Shown here: piece after piece, positions 52,809 to 61,470 of the stretch | How positions within the stretch are numbered: position 1 is the first letter of the stretch | Layout of the letters: the number at the start of each line of letters is the position of its first letter | NCBI RefSeq assembly: GCF_012034935.1 | Contig: NZ_JAATEN010000025.1 | Coordinates: forward strand, 31,702 to 95,701 | DNA: 64,000 bases | From: Streptomyces zingiberis | GTDB taxonomy: Bacteria > Actinomycetota > Actinomycetes > Streptomycetales > Streptomycetaceae | Direction: 5' to 3' | Notes under the pieces: model-generated | What the model was told of the DNA's origin: nothing | Databases searched by the model: none | The model's input: only the letters and a program-made list of their open reading frames with translations | Made by a program: the position numbers and the translations under genes

Positions 52809-53783
52809 ATGAACAGCACGGTGACCGCCGCCCTGGACGACTCACCCGAGGCCGCGGCGGCCGGCGAGTGGGCGGCCGGCGAGGCGTGGCTGCGCGGCGT
52901 GGAACTGCGTCTGGTCCATGTCCGGCCGAAGGAGTCCAAGGCCCTCCAGGCCCCGTTCCGGGCCACCGGCACCCGGCACCCCACCGGGGCCCGGCACCGG
53001 TCGGCCGGAGGACTCCCCGAGGAGGTGGTCGCGGGACTCCGGGACCGCCACCCCGAGGTGAAGATCACCGCCGATGAGCTCACCGGGAGCCCGGCGGACA
53101 TCTTGCAGGGCATCGCCCACACCGCCGATCTGCTGGTCCTGGGCTCCCGCGGGCTCGGCGGGGTGCGCGGCTTCCTCGTCGGTTCCGTCGCGCTGGCCAC
53201 ACTGGCGCACGCCACCCACCCGGCCGTCCTGGTACGCGCGGGGCCCGAGGAACCGGAGCGGGCGGAACCGCCCGGCCCCCGGGGCGAGGCCGGGGACGGG
53301 CGCCGGGCCACGGCGTCCGCGCGTGAGGGCCCCGGCGAGGTGGTCGTCGGGGTGGACCTCGCCCAGCCGTGCGACGAGGTGATCCGCTTCGCCTTCGAGG
53401 AGGCCCGCCGGCGTGGCGCCGTGCTCCGCGCCGTCCACGCCTACCGCCTGCCGCCGGCCGAGACCTGGGCGACCCCGCCGGCCGTGGGCGCCTACCCGCC
53501 GTTCGACATCGCCCCCGACGCGGGGGAGATCACCCGGTACGAGGCGAGCGCGCTCAGCGCCCTGCTGGGCCGCCGGCGCGCGGAGTTCCCGGGCGTGGAG
53601 GTGGCCGAGGAAGCGGAGGTCGGGTCCGCCGCCCACCACCTCCTCCAGGCGGCGGACGGCGCCTCGCTGGTGGTCCTCGGGCGGCGCATCCGCCGGGCGC
53701 CGCTCTCGCCCCGGATCGGTTCCGTGGCCCACGCCCTGCTCCACCACGCACGGGCCCCCGTAGCCGTCGTCCCGCACTCCTGA
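52809..53783 (+). CDS. Tandem universal stress protein
   Basis: A 324-aa two-domain Usp protein, divergent from the one at 51434. Domain 1 ends LLVLGSRGLGGVRGFLVGSVALATLAHATHPAVLVRAG. A Glu/Gly/Arg-rich linker (residues ~140-175) leads to domain 2, EVVVGVDLAQPCDEVIRFAFEEARRRGAVLRAVHAY with LVVLGRRIRRAPLSPRIGSVAHALLHHARAPVAVVPHS. ATG 52809 is preceded by GGAGGTGACGC. It is followed on the same strand by the alcohol dehydrogenase. Both Usp copies may be paralogues from a local duplication. Confidence 0.93.
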   Translation: MNSTVTAALDDSPEAAAAGEWAAGEAWLRGVELRLVHVRPKESKALQAPFRATGTRHPTGARHRSAGGLPEEVVAGLRDRHPEVKITADELTGSPADILQGIAHTADLLVLGSRGLGGVRGFLVGSVALATLAHATHPAVLVRAGPEEPERAEPPGPRGEAGDGRRATASAREGPGEVVVGVDLAQPCDEVIRFAFEEARRRGAVLRAVHAYRLPPAETWATPPAVGAYPPFDIAPDAGEITRYEASALSALLGRRRAEFPGVEVAEEAEVGSAAHHLLQAADGASLVVLGRRIRRAPLSPRIGSVAHALLHHARAPVAVVPHS

Positions 53784-53839
53784 GGACCGCCGCCCCCCTG
53801 GTGCCCGGCGGGCCTCCCGGGCACCAGGGGGCCGCGGGC

Positions 53840-53853
53840 GGGACGCGGGTCCG
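53840..53853. promoter_or_regulatory. DosR/DevR-like box, degenerate, before the alcohol dehydrogenase
   Basis: GGGACGCGGGTCCG has the GGGAC-N4-GTCC spacing of DosR/DevR sites, with one mismatch in the right half. It lies about 140 bp before the alcohol dehydrogenase start. Confidence 0.35.
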
Positions 53854-53887
53854 GGAAACCGGGGATCCCCGTGCGCGTGCCGGCCCC

Positions 53888-53919
53888 GGAGTTCCGAATA
53901 CCCCGAGTCCCGGAACTCC
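53888..53919. promoter_or_regulatory. 9-bp inverted repeat in the ADH promoter region
   Basis: GGAGTTCCG and CGGAACTCC are separated by 14 bp, 75-105 bp upstream of the alcohol dehydrogenase ATG. It may be an operator or a terminator for the Usp gene. Confidence 0.45.
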
Positions 53920-53994
53920 CGGATTCTCAGACCCCCGACAACCAGGAACAACGCGGCGCCCCCGGACGGCGCCCTCCGAGACGGAGGAGTCACC

Positions 53995-55035
53995 ATGCGA
54001 GCCCTTGTCTTCCACGGCCCCGGCCGGTCCTCCTGGGACGAGGTCCCGGACCCAAGTATCCAGCAGGCCACCGACGCGATCGTGCGGGTCGACACCACCA
54101 CCATCTGCGGAACCGACCTGCACATCCTCGCCGGGGACGTGCCGGAGGTCCGTCCCGGCACCGTCCTCGGCCACGAGGCCGTGGGTGAGGTCGTCGAGAC
54201 GGGGGACGCCGTGGCCGGTGTGGCGCGCGGCGACCGCGTCCTGGTCTCCTGCGTCTCCGGCTGCGGCCGCTGCCGCTACTGCCGCGAGGGCGCCTACGGC
54301 CAGTGCCGGAACGGCGGCGGCTGGATCCTGGGTCACCTCGTGGACGGCGCGCAGGCCGAGTACGTGCGTGTCCCGTTCGCCGATCTCTCCCTGCACAAGC
54401 TGCCGGAGGACGTGCCCGCCGAGCAGGCGGTCCTCCTCGCCGACATCCTGCCCACCGCACACGAGGTGGGCGTCCTCAACGGCCGGGTGACCCCCGGTGA
54501 CACGGTGGTCATCGTGGGTGCCGGGCCGATCGGCCTGGCGGCCGTCGTCACGGCGCGGCTGTACTCGCCCGGCCGGATCGTCGTGGTCGACCTGGCCCCC
54601 TCCCGCCTGGACGCCGCGAAGCGGCTCGGCGCCGACGACGTCCTCCAGGCCGACGAGGACGTCGAGAGCGCCGTCAGCGCCATGACGGACGGTCTGGGAG
54701 CCGACGTGGTGATGGAGGCCGTCGGCGTCCCGCAGAGCTTCGAGCGCTGCACCCGCCTGGTCCGCCCCGGCGGCCATGTCGCCAACATCGGGGTGCACGG
54801 AAAGCCGGCCACGCTCCACCTGGAAGACCTGTGGATCAAGAACCTGACGATCACCACCGGTCTGGTCGACACCGCCACCACCCCGGCGCTGCTGCGGATG
54901 CTGGCCGGCGGACGGCTCGCCGTCTCCGAGCTGATCACGCACTCCTTCGCGCTCGGCGCGATGGAGGAGGCGTACGACGTGTTCTCCCGCCCGGGGGAGA
55001 CGGGGGCCCTGAAGGTCGCCGTCAACCGTGTCTGA
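53995..55035 (+). CDS. Zinc-dependent alcohol dehydrogenase (medium-chain)
   Basis: A 346-aa MDR enzyme. Catalytic zinc ligands are Cys in ICGTDLH and His-Glu in GHEAVGEVVE. The structural zinc loop is CGRCRYCREGAYGQC, complete. The NAD-binding motif is VVIVGAGPIGLAAVV. It ends HSFALGAMEEAYDVF. Such zinc-ADHs beside Usp genes are typical members of hypoxic/dormancy regulons. It would oxidise or reduce short or branched alcohols. ATG 53995 follows GGAGG. It is followed by cvnD on the same strand with a 231-bp gap. Confidence 0.94.
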   Translation: MRALVFHGPGRSSWDEVPDPSIQQATDAIVRVDTTTICGTDLHILAGDVPEVRPGTVLGHEAVGEVVETGDAVAGVARGDRVLVSCVSGCGRCRYCREGAYGQCRNGGGWILGHLVDGAQAEYVRVPFADLSLHKLPEDVPAEQAVLLADILPTAHEVGVLNGRVTPGDTVVIVGAGPIGLAAVVTARLYSPGRIVVVDLAPSRLDAAKRLGADDVLQADEDVESAVSAMTDGLGADVVMEAVGVPQSFERCTRLVRPGGHVANIGVHGKPATLHLEDLWIKNLTITTGLVDTATTPALLRMLAGGRLAVSELITHSFALGAMEEAYDVFSRPGETGALKVAVNRV

Positions 55036-55097
55036 CGGTGGCGACGGCGCGCCCGGGCGGGTTCCGCGGGGAGGCGGTGACACGCCAGGTACTTGCC

Positions 55098-55111
55098 GGG
55101 ACTACAGTCCA
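55098..55111. promoter_or_regulatory. DosR/DevR-type box (GGGACTACAGTCCA) upstream of cvnD
   Basis: GGGACT-AC-AGTCC is a palindrome with the exact GGGAC-N4-GTCC spacing and TWWA-like core of the DosR/DevR binding site; only the last base departs from symmetry. It lies 156 bp before the cvnD start, between the alcohol dehydrogenase and cvnD. Confidence 0.6.
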
Positions 55112-55266
55112 TCGGGAACGATCCCTTGCCCCGGGGGAGTTGCCCGGCCGGCCGGGCGTGTTCCGGCCCGTCGCCCACGCCGCGACCCGGCCGGTGTCCC
55201 GCGGCCCGCGGCGGCGCACGGGAGCATTCGCGACTTGCGGCCCCTATGACACGGAGGAACAGATCG

Positions 55267-55875
55267 ATGGTCTTCGGGCGCTCTGCACACCGACGCGCGG
55301 CCGCCGTCGAACCCGTGACGCTGAAGATCCTGGTGGCGGGCGGCTTCGGCGTCGGCAAGACGACCCTGGTCTCCACGGTGAGCGAGATCAAGCCGCTGCG
55401 CACCGAGGAGATGCTCACCGAGGTCGGACGGCCCGTGGACTCCCTCGACGGGGTCGAGAACAAGCGCACCACCACGGTCGCCATGGACTTCGGCCGGATC
55501 TCCCTCCGCGACGACCTGGTGCTGTACCTCTTCGGCACCCCCGGCCAGGACCGGTTCTGGTTCCTCTGGGACGAGCTGGCGCAGGGCGCCCTGGGCGCGG
55601 TCGTGCTGGCCGACACCCGCCGGCTCGGGGACAGTTTCTCCGCGGTGGACTACTTCGAGCGCCGCGGCATCCCCTTCGTCGTGGCGGTCAACTGCTTCGA
55701 CGACGCCGACCGTTACGCGCCCGGGGTGGTCGCCGAGGCGCTCGACCTCGGGCCGGGCACCCCCGTGATCCTCTGCGACGTCCGGGAGCGGTCCTCGGCC
55801 AAGGAAGTGCTGGTCTCCGTCGTCGAGCACGCCCTGGCCACCGTCTCCGGCGAGCCGGAGCCGGCCTCCACCTGA
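55267..55875 (+). CDS. cvnD: Conservon GTPase CvnD-like (ATP/GTP-binding protein)
   Basis: A 202-aa Ras-like GTPase of the conservon CvnD type. The P-loop is GGFGVGKTT, the switch II region is LFGTPGQDRFWFLWDE and the base-specificity motif is VNCFDD. Expected partners are CvnA, CvnB and CvnC, which are here but 3.9 kb upstream, with three genes in between. ATG 55267 follows GGAGG by nine bases. It is followed closely by the convergent vanX-like gene. It may be the displaced fourth conservon gene or an independent orphan GTPase. Confidence 0.9.
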   Translation: MVFGRSAHRRAAAVEPVTLKILVAGGFGVGKTTLVSTVSEIKPLRTEEMLTEVGRPVDSLDGVENKRTTTVAMDFGRISLRDDLVLYLFGTPGQDRFWFLWDELAQGALGAVVLADTRRLGDSFSAVDYFERRGIPFVVAVNCFDDADRYAPGVVAEALDLGPGTPVILCDVRERSSAKEVLVSVVEHALATVSGEPEPAST

Positions 55876-55915
55876 ACGCCGTCCCGGCGGGCGGCACCGG
55901 TGGGCTCCCCGGGTG

Positions 55916-56824
55916 TCACGGCCGGTGCGGCGGGCCGGCGAGCGCGCGCCGGTCCACGGGGAAGTCGAAGTAGTCCTCCGGGAAAGGCTCCGGCTGGTAG
56001 GTGAAGTGCCACCACTCCAGGGGGTAGTTGACGAAGCCCACCCGCTCCAGGCCCTCCTTCAGCAGCAGCCGGTTCCGGCGCTGCTCGCCGCCGATCCGCT
56101 CATCGAGGGTGTGGGAGAGACTGTCGAAGCAGTCGAACCCGGTCCCCATGTCCACGGAGTTGTCCGGGAAGCGTTCGTCCCGGGGCGCCGTGCACGGGAC
56201 CAGCGGCTCTCCCGGCCGGTAGGGGCGCGCCGGGCGGGGCGGCAGCTTCACCAGGGTGAGATCCACCGTGGAGCCACGGCTGTGCCCGGACCGTTCGGCG
56301 ATGTAACCGTCCTCGAACAGCCGGGACTTGTCCACATCCGGGTAGAACTCCCGCTTCATGCGCTGGTCGCCCGGGTCCGCGGCCCAGCGGACGAAGTGGT
56401 CGACCGCCCGCTGCGGCCGGTAGCAGTCGTAGACCTTGAGCGTGTGGCCGCGGGCCAGGAAGTGACGTTGCGCCGTCCGCAACGCCTCGGCGGCGGGCCG
56501 GGTCAGCAGGCACCGCGGCTCCCGGTAGCCGTCGACCGGGACACCCGTGAAGTTGTGCCGGGTGGTGTAGCGGATGTCGTGGAGGACGGTCGGGGCGACG
56601 GCGCGCAGGTCGGTGAAGTCCCGGGGAGCGCGCGGCTCACGGTTCTGGGCGGCCCGTTCGGTCCCCGCCGCCGCGGCCGGAGCCCCGGTCGCGAGCAGCA
56701 GCAGCAGAGCGGCGGCCACCGCGGGCCCGGGGCGCGGGCCCCCGCGCCGGGAGCCGGGACGAGGGCCGGGACGGGACCGCCGCCGGGAGCGCGGCGGTAC
56801 GGCGCGGAGAGACACCAGAGGCAT
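55916..56824 (-). CDS. Secreted VanX-like D-Ala-D-Ala dipeptidase
   Basis: A 302-aa exported zinc dipeptidase. An Arg-rich N-terminus precedes a signal (AVAAALLLLLATGAPAAAA). The mature domain has the zinc-binding SGHSRGSTVDLTL (His and Asp ligands) and the catalytic EWWHF (Glu, His), the two signature motifs of the VanX/M15 family. YDCYRPQRAVDHFVRW supplies the catalytic Arg. True cytosolic VanX confers vancomycin resistance; secreted versions instead act on peptidoglycan peptides outside, so resistance is not implied. A GH31 remnant lies next upstream on the same strand. Confidence 0.92.
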   Translation of the reverse strand: MPLVSLRAVPPRSRRRSRPGPRPGSRRGGPRPGPAVAAALLLLLATGAPAAAAGTERAAQNREPRAPRDFTDLRAVAPTVLHDIRYTTRHNFTGVPVDGYREPRCLLTRPAAEALRTAQRHFLARGHTLKVYDCYRPQRAVDHFVRWAADPGDQRMKREFYPDVDKSRLFEDGYIAERSGHSRGSTVDLTLVKLPPRPARPYRPGEPLVPCTAPRDERFPDNSVDMGTGFDCFDSLSHTLDERIGGEQRRNRLLLKEGLERVGFVNYPLEWWHFTYQPEPFPEDYFDFPVDRRALAGPPHRP

Positions 56825-56911
56825 GCGTCTTCCCTACCGCAGCCGCGCCTGCCCGGAAACCCGTAAGCCTCCCGCACCGCTGGGGGTGAGGGCACCCCGC
56901 ACCGTCGTCCG

Positions 56912-57859
56912 TCACCGGCCGGCCGGAGAACCGGACCTCGCCGCGTGGCCCGGCGCGTGGAGTCCCGCGCCGCTCCCGGGGCCCGCCGGTTCCGTCCGGC
57001 CCGTGTCCCGCGGCAGCGCCGCCCAGCTCCGCAGGACGCGCGCCGGGGAGCCGACCACGGCCCAGAAACACAGCGGTCCGCCGTCGAGCCGCAGTTCGCT
57101 GGTGCCGGGGCGGTCGTGTCCGGAGCCGGCGCCCTCCACGCCCTGCCTCAGCCGCATCCGGCCGCCTCCGGGGTTGTCGTGGCGGACCAGGTGCGCCCCC
57201 GCGGGGGCCACGACCAGTTGCACGGGCACGGCTGGGGGAAGCCGGCCGCCGCTGTGAGCCGTCGCCGGACCGCCGCCCAGCCGGTAGGTCCCGTCCCCCA
57301 GCCGGGGCCACGCCGCCCGGCCGGCCGGACCGTGGAACCGGGCGTCCGCCGCCACCTGGGACAGCACCGACCAGCGTGACCCACCGTCCGCCGGGTCCAG
57401 CGCGTCCCACCAGCGCGGCGGCAGGTCCCGCCGCAGCACCACGCCCCCCGGGGTGCGGAACTCCACGGCGCCGTACCGGGACACGGTCACGGTCACCCGC
57501 TCCGCCACCACCCGCCAGCCGCCGTCCGTGTCCGGCTCCAGCTCCGCCCGCGCGTCCGCCGCCGGCCGGCCGCCTTCCGGCGCCCCCACGGGCGGCGGGC
57601 CGGCGCCGTCCCAGGCGCAGCGGACCGCCCCGTCCACCGTCACCCGCACCAGCAGCGACGACCGCGCGAACCGCACCACTCCGCCGCCGGGCAGCGGCTC
57701 CGCGCCGAGGGCCGCGCCGGGCACCCGTGCCCGTTCCCGCCGCGCGGCCGATACCGCCGTCCTCCCCCGGCCACCGCGCCGGGCCCACCCCGGGGGCCAC
57801 CACGCCCGCCGCACCGCGCCCACGGCCTCCACCCGCCCCACCGGGCCACGTCCGTCCAT
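56912..57859 (-). pseudogene. Truncated GH31 alpha-glycosidase (N-terminal domain only)
   Basis: A 315-aa open frame matching the N-terminal galactose-mutarotase-like domain of family 31 glycoside hydrolases (FARSSLLVRVTVDGAVRCAWDG, RVVAERVTVTVSRYGAVEFRTPGGVVLRRDLPPRWW, HDNPGGGRMRLRQGVEGAGSGHDRPGTSELRLDGGPL). Family enzymes are about 750-800 aa. After VLRSWAALPRDTGRTEP the frame turns into Gly/Ala/Pro-rich sequence and stops, so the catalytic barrel with its Asp residues is missing. It is either a 3'-deleted gene or a free N-domain. The deletion end is adjacent to the vanX-like gene. Confidence 0.7.
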
Positions 57860-58178
57860 GCCGGTCAGCCTGGCAGCCGGCGGTCCCGCGCGGGGCGCTG
57901 TTCAACCGTCGTTCACCCGGCATTCGACGGGGGCGGGGGACCGTCACGCCGCCGGCTCGCCGGCCCGTCATCGCACCACCCGGCGGCCCCGGCGTGTGGG
58001 CGCGGCACACCATCCGGGGGTGCCCTGTGGCCGTCCCGCCCTGGTGTGGGGAGCGCGCGCATGGCATCGTCCTGCACAGCCGCCGCGCACCGCGCACGTC
58101 CCCGGCCACCATCCCGGGGGCCGGGCCGTGCCCGTGGCGGTGACGCACACGACGCGTGGACACAGCACGGGAGCCGCC
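57860..58178. promoter_or_regulatory. Divergent promoter spacer
   Basis: 319 bp between the GH31 remnant and the acetoacetyl-CoA ligase gene. No gene seen; promoter elements not resolved. Confidence 0.4.
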
Positions 58179-60218
58179 ATGACCGCCGCGCACAGCGCAG
58201 CACCGAGGACCGCAGCTGAGCCCGAGCAGCCCGAGCCGCTGTGGAGTCCCGGCCCCGGCCGCATCGAGGGCGCCGGGCTCACCCGCTTCCAGTCCTGGGC
58301 CGCCGGGCGTTTCGGCGCCCCCGACGCCGTCCCCGGCGATCCGGCCGCTTCCTACGCCGCCCTCCACCACTGGTCCGTCGCCGAGCTCGAGACCTTCTGG
58401 CAGGCGGTCGCCGAATGGTTCGACGTCCGGTTCACCACCCCGTACGAGCGGGTCCTCGCCGACCGGGCCATGCCCGGCGCCACCTGGTTCCCCGGCGCCA
58501 CCCTCAACTACGCCGAGCACGCGCTGCGCACGGCGCTGGACCCGGCGCGCGCCGGTGAGCCCGCGCTGCTGCACGTCGACGAGAGCCATGAGCCCCGCCC
58601 CGTCAGCTGGGCCGAGCTCCGCCGCCAGGTCGGCTCGCTCGCCGCCGAGCTGCGGCGCCTGGGCGTCCGCCCCGGCGACCGCGTCAGCGGCTATCTCCCC
58701 AACGTCCCGCAGGCGGCGGTCGCCCTGCTGGCCACGGCCGCCGTCGGCGGCGTGTGGACCTCCTGCGCCCCCGACTTCGGGGCCCGCAGCGTCCTCGACC
58801 GCTTCCAGCAGGTCGAACCGGTCGTCCTCGTCACCGCCGACGGTTACCGCTACGGCGGCAAGACGCACGACCGTGCCGCGGTCGTCGCCGAACTCCGCGC
58901 CGAGCTGCCCACGCTCCGCGCCGTGGTGCACGTCCCGCTGCTCGGCACCCCCGCCCCCGAGGGCGCCCTGGAGTGGGAGGCCGTCACCTCCGGCGACGCC
59001 GAACCCGTCTACGAGCCGGTCCCCTTCGACCACCCGCTGTGGGTGCTGTACTCCTCCGGCACCACCGGCCTGCCCAAGGCCATCGTCCAGTCCCAGGGCG
59101 GCATCCTCGTCGAACATCTCAAGCAGCTCGGCCTCCACTGCGACCTCGGCCCCGGTGACCGTTTCTTCTGGTACACCTCCACCGGCTGGATGATGTGGAA
59201 CTTCCTCGTCTCCGGCCTGCTCACCGGCACCACCGTGGTCCTCTACGACGGCAGCCCCGGCCACCCCTCCACCGGCGCCCAGTGGCGCGTCGCCGAACGC
59301 TCCGGCGCCACCTTCCACGGCACCTCCGCGGCCTACGTCATGGCCTGCCGCAAGGCCGGCGTCCGCCCTGGCCGGGACCACGACCTCTCCCGGGTGAAGT
59401 GCGTGGCCACCACCGGCTCACCTCTGCCGCCCGACGGCTTCCGCTGGATCCACGACGAGGTGGCCGAGGATCTGTGGATCGCCTCCGTCAGCGGCGGCAC
59501 CGACGTCTGCAGCTGCTTCGCCGGTGCCGTGCCCACGCTTCCCGTCCACACCGGCGAACTGCAGGCCCCCTGCCTGGGCACCGATCTCCAGGCGTGGGAC
59601 CCGCGGGGCGAGCCGGTCACCGACGAGGTCGGCGAGCTGGTCGTGACCAACCCGATGCCCTCCATGCCGGTCCGGTTCTGGAACGACCCCGACGGCACCC
59701 GCTACCGCGACAGCTATTTCGAGATGTTCCCCGGCACCTGGCGCCACGGTGACTGGATCACCGTCACCTCCCGCGGCTCCGTGATCATTCACGGCCGTTC
59801 CGACTCCACCCTCAACCGGCAGGGCGTCCGGATGGGGTCCGCCGACATCTACGAGGCGGTCGAACGCCTCCCCGAGATCCGCGAGTCCCTCGTCATCGGC
59901 GTCGAGCAACCCGACGGCGGCTACTGGATGCCGCTCTTCGTCCATCTCGCGGAGGGCGCCGTGCTCGACGACTCCCTCCGCGAGAAGATCCGGGTCGCCG
60001 TGCGCGAACACCTCTCACCGCGCCATGTCCCGGACGAGATCATCGAAGTTCCCGGCGTGCCGCACACCCTCACGGGGAAGCGCATCGAGGTCCCCGTCAA
60101 ACGGCTGCTGCAAGGCGTCGACCTCGACAAGGCGGTCAACCCGGGCTCGGTGGACGACCTCGAACTCCTCCGGTTCTACGGACGTCTCGCCGGCCGGCGC
60201 GCCGAAACCGGCCCCTGA
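58179..60218 (+). CDS. Acetoacetyl-CoA ligase
   Basis: A 679-aa acyl-adenylate-forming enzyme of the acetoacetyl-CoA synthetase type. An N-terminal AACS domain (LTRFQSWAAGRFG, WSVAELETFWQAVAEWFDVRF, LNYAEHALR) precedes the AMP-binding core: P-loop LYSSGTTGLPKAIVQSQGG, WYTSTGWMMWNFLVSGLLTGTTVVLYDGS, and the late motifs GDWITVTSRGSVIIHGRSDSTLNRQGVRMG. The C-terminal catalytic Lys is in HTLTGKRIEVPVK. It activates acetoacetate to acetoacetyl-CoA in short-chain acid or ketone-body-like recycling. The Lys in this motif is the known site of acetylation control in Streptomyces homologues. Confidence 0.94.
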   Translation: MTAAHSAAPRTAAEPEQPEPLWSPGPGRIEGAGLTRFQSWAAGRFGAPDAVPGDPAASYAALHHWSVAELETFWQAVAEWFDVRFTTPYERVLADRAMPGATWFPGATLNYAEHALRTALDPARAGEPALLHVDESHEPRPVSWAELRRQVGSLAAELRRLGVRPGDRVSGYLPNVPQAAVALLATAAVGGVWTSCAPDFGARSVLDRFQQVEPVVLVTADGYRYGGKTHDRAAVVAELRAELPTLRAVVHVPLLGTPAPEGALEWEAVTSGDAEPVYEPVPFDHPLWVLYSSGTTGLPKAIVQSQGGILVEHLKQLGLHCDLGPGDRFFWYTSTGWMMWNFLVSGLLTGTTVVLYDGSPGHPSTGAQWRVAERSGATFHGTSAAYVMACRKAGVRPGRDHDLSRVKCVATTGSPLPPDGFRWIHDEVAEDLWIASVSGGTDVCSCFAGAVPTLPVHTGELQAPCLGTDLQAWDPRGEPVTDEVGELVVTNPMPSMPVRFWNDPDGTRYRDSYFEMFPGTWRHGDWITVTSRGSVIIHGRSDSTLNRQGVRMGSADIYEAVERLPEIRESLVIGVEQPDGGYWMPLFVHLAEGAVLDDSLREKIRVAVREHLSPRHVPDEIIEVPGVPHTLTGKRIEVPVKRLLQGVDLDKAVNPGSVDDLELLRFYGRLAGRRAETGP

Positions 60219-60308
60219 CCCCTGATCCCCTCCGGGCACCGGATCTCCCCGGCTCTCTCGGGGGCCCCTCTCGCGGCCCCGACGGTCCCGGGAGGTCCCG
60301 TTGTCAGA

Positions 60309-60368
60309 CCCCTCGGTTACGTTCGGTGAGCAATCCGGTTCCCGTGCGAACCGACCGTAACCGAGGGG
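60309..60368 (+). promoter_or_regulatory. 13-bp inverted repeat sequestering a ribosome-binding site
   Basis: CCCCTCGGTTACG (60309-60321) pairs perfectly with CGTAACCGAGGGG (60356-60368). The right arm contains the GAGGGGGAG site of the gene starting at 60374, so in the RNA the site would be inside the stem. An in-frame GTG (60326) sits in the loop. Confidence 0.7.
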
Positions 60369-60373
60369 GAGAC

Positions 60374-61348
60374 ATGGCCGCGTCCAGGAATCACCGCAAG
60401 CCCGCCGCCGGCAACCGCCACCCGTTGCTCTCCGAGGTGGGGAGCACCGTGGCCCTGCTGGCCGACGAGGAGGACTTCGCCGCGATGAGCGGCTACCCAC
60501 CGTTCGCCACACTCGAAGGCCACCACGCCTATCTCCGGACGACGGAGGAACTGCTCCGGATCCTGGCCGCGAGGGACGGCCACACCACGATCGCCCTGTT
60601 CGACCCCGTCCGCTTCCACGCCCACTGCGAGGAACGCGGTCTCGACCCCGCCGACCCCCGCAGCCGCGCCCGGTACACGGCGGAGATCGCGTCGGCCGGA
60701 GCCACCGTCCCCTACGACGGCAAGCCGCTCCCTTTGCTGCTGCCCCTCCTGGTCGACGCGGCCGAGCGGCGCGCCGGACTGGAACTCGCCACCCTGCTGC
60801 TCGCCACCGCCGGTGACTGCCCGCGCTGCGGGGAGGACCTCGGCCGCACCGCCTGTGCCCGGGCCACCGCGGCCCTGACCGCGCTCGTCGGCGCCGCCGG
60901 CCCCGGCGCCCACCACCTGGTCTGCAGCGTGCCCGCCGGACCGGCCCCGCTCACGGCGGTCCTCCACGCCGGCGGGCCCGGCGGGGCAGCCGTCCCGGGC
61001 GGAGCGGAGGGGGCCGGGAGGGACGGGGACGGAGCACCACGGCCCGGTACGCCGGGCGGCTCCGAGGGGGACACCCTCCTGTTCTGTACGGTGCTCGCCG
61101 CGGGCCTCGCCACCGGCGTTCCCGGCGGCATCGTCCTGCGCACCCTGGTGCCCGGCGGCCGTGACCGGGTCCGTGGCTGGTCCCTGCGCGACGGCTGGCC
61201 GCGGCCGCTGACGGCGGCCGAGGTGTTCACGGCCTACTGCACCGACCCGGAGACCGGCGAACCCGTCCCTCCCGAGCCGGGCGTCGACCACCTTCCGGGG
61301 CTCCCCCTCCCCGAACCGGAGCCCTGCTGCCCACCGGACACCCCCTGA
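60374..61348 (+). CDS. Hypothetical protein with a CxxC motif
   Basis: A 324-aa protein I do not recognise. ATG 60374 follows GGGGGAG inside a stem-loop. The N-terminal half is globular (LLADEEDFAAMSGYPPFATLEGHHAYLRTTEELLRILAARDGHTTIALFDP). Residues ~140-170 hold CPRCGEDLGRTAC, three Cys that could bind zinc. A Gly/Ala-rich insertion separates a C-terminal part with a further Cys run (EPEPCCPPDTP). It is co-directional with the acetoacetyl-CoA ligase and ends before the convergent ptsI. Confidence 0.7.
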   Translation: MAASRNHRKPAAGNRHPLLSEVGSTVALLADEEDFAAMSGYPPFATLEGHHAYLRTTEELLRILAARDGHTTIALFDPVRFHAHCEERGLDPADPRSRARYTAEIASAGATVPYDGKPLPLLLPLLVDAAERRAGLELATLLLATAGDCPRCGEDLGRTACARATAALTALVGAAGPGAHHLVCSVPAGPAPLTAVLHAGGPGGAAVPGGAEGAGRDGDGAPRPGTPGGSEGDTLLFCTVLAAGLATGVPGGIVLRTLVPGGRDRVRGWSLRDGWPRPLTAAEVFTAYCTDPETGEPVPPEPGVDHLPGLPLPEPEPCCPPDTP

Positions 61349-61470
61349 GCGGCGGGGGCGGTGGCCGCACTGCGCCACCGCCCCCTGGGACGCCGCTCGT
61401 CCTTCCCCCGGCCGGCACCGGCGCCGTGACCGGAGCGCCCGGTCCCGCCGGCCGCTCCGGGGGCAGGCGA

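Noticed and set aside
55916..56824. Vancomycin-resistance gene vanX
   Set aside because: The protein has a secretion signal and no vanH/vanA neighbours. Secreted M15-type dipeptidases do not by themselves give resistance.
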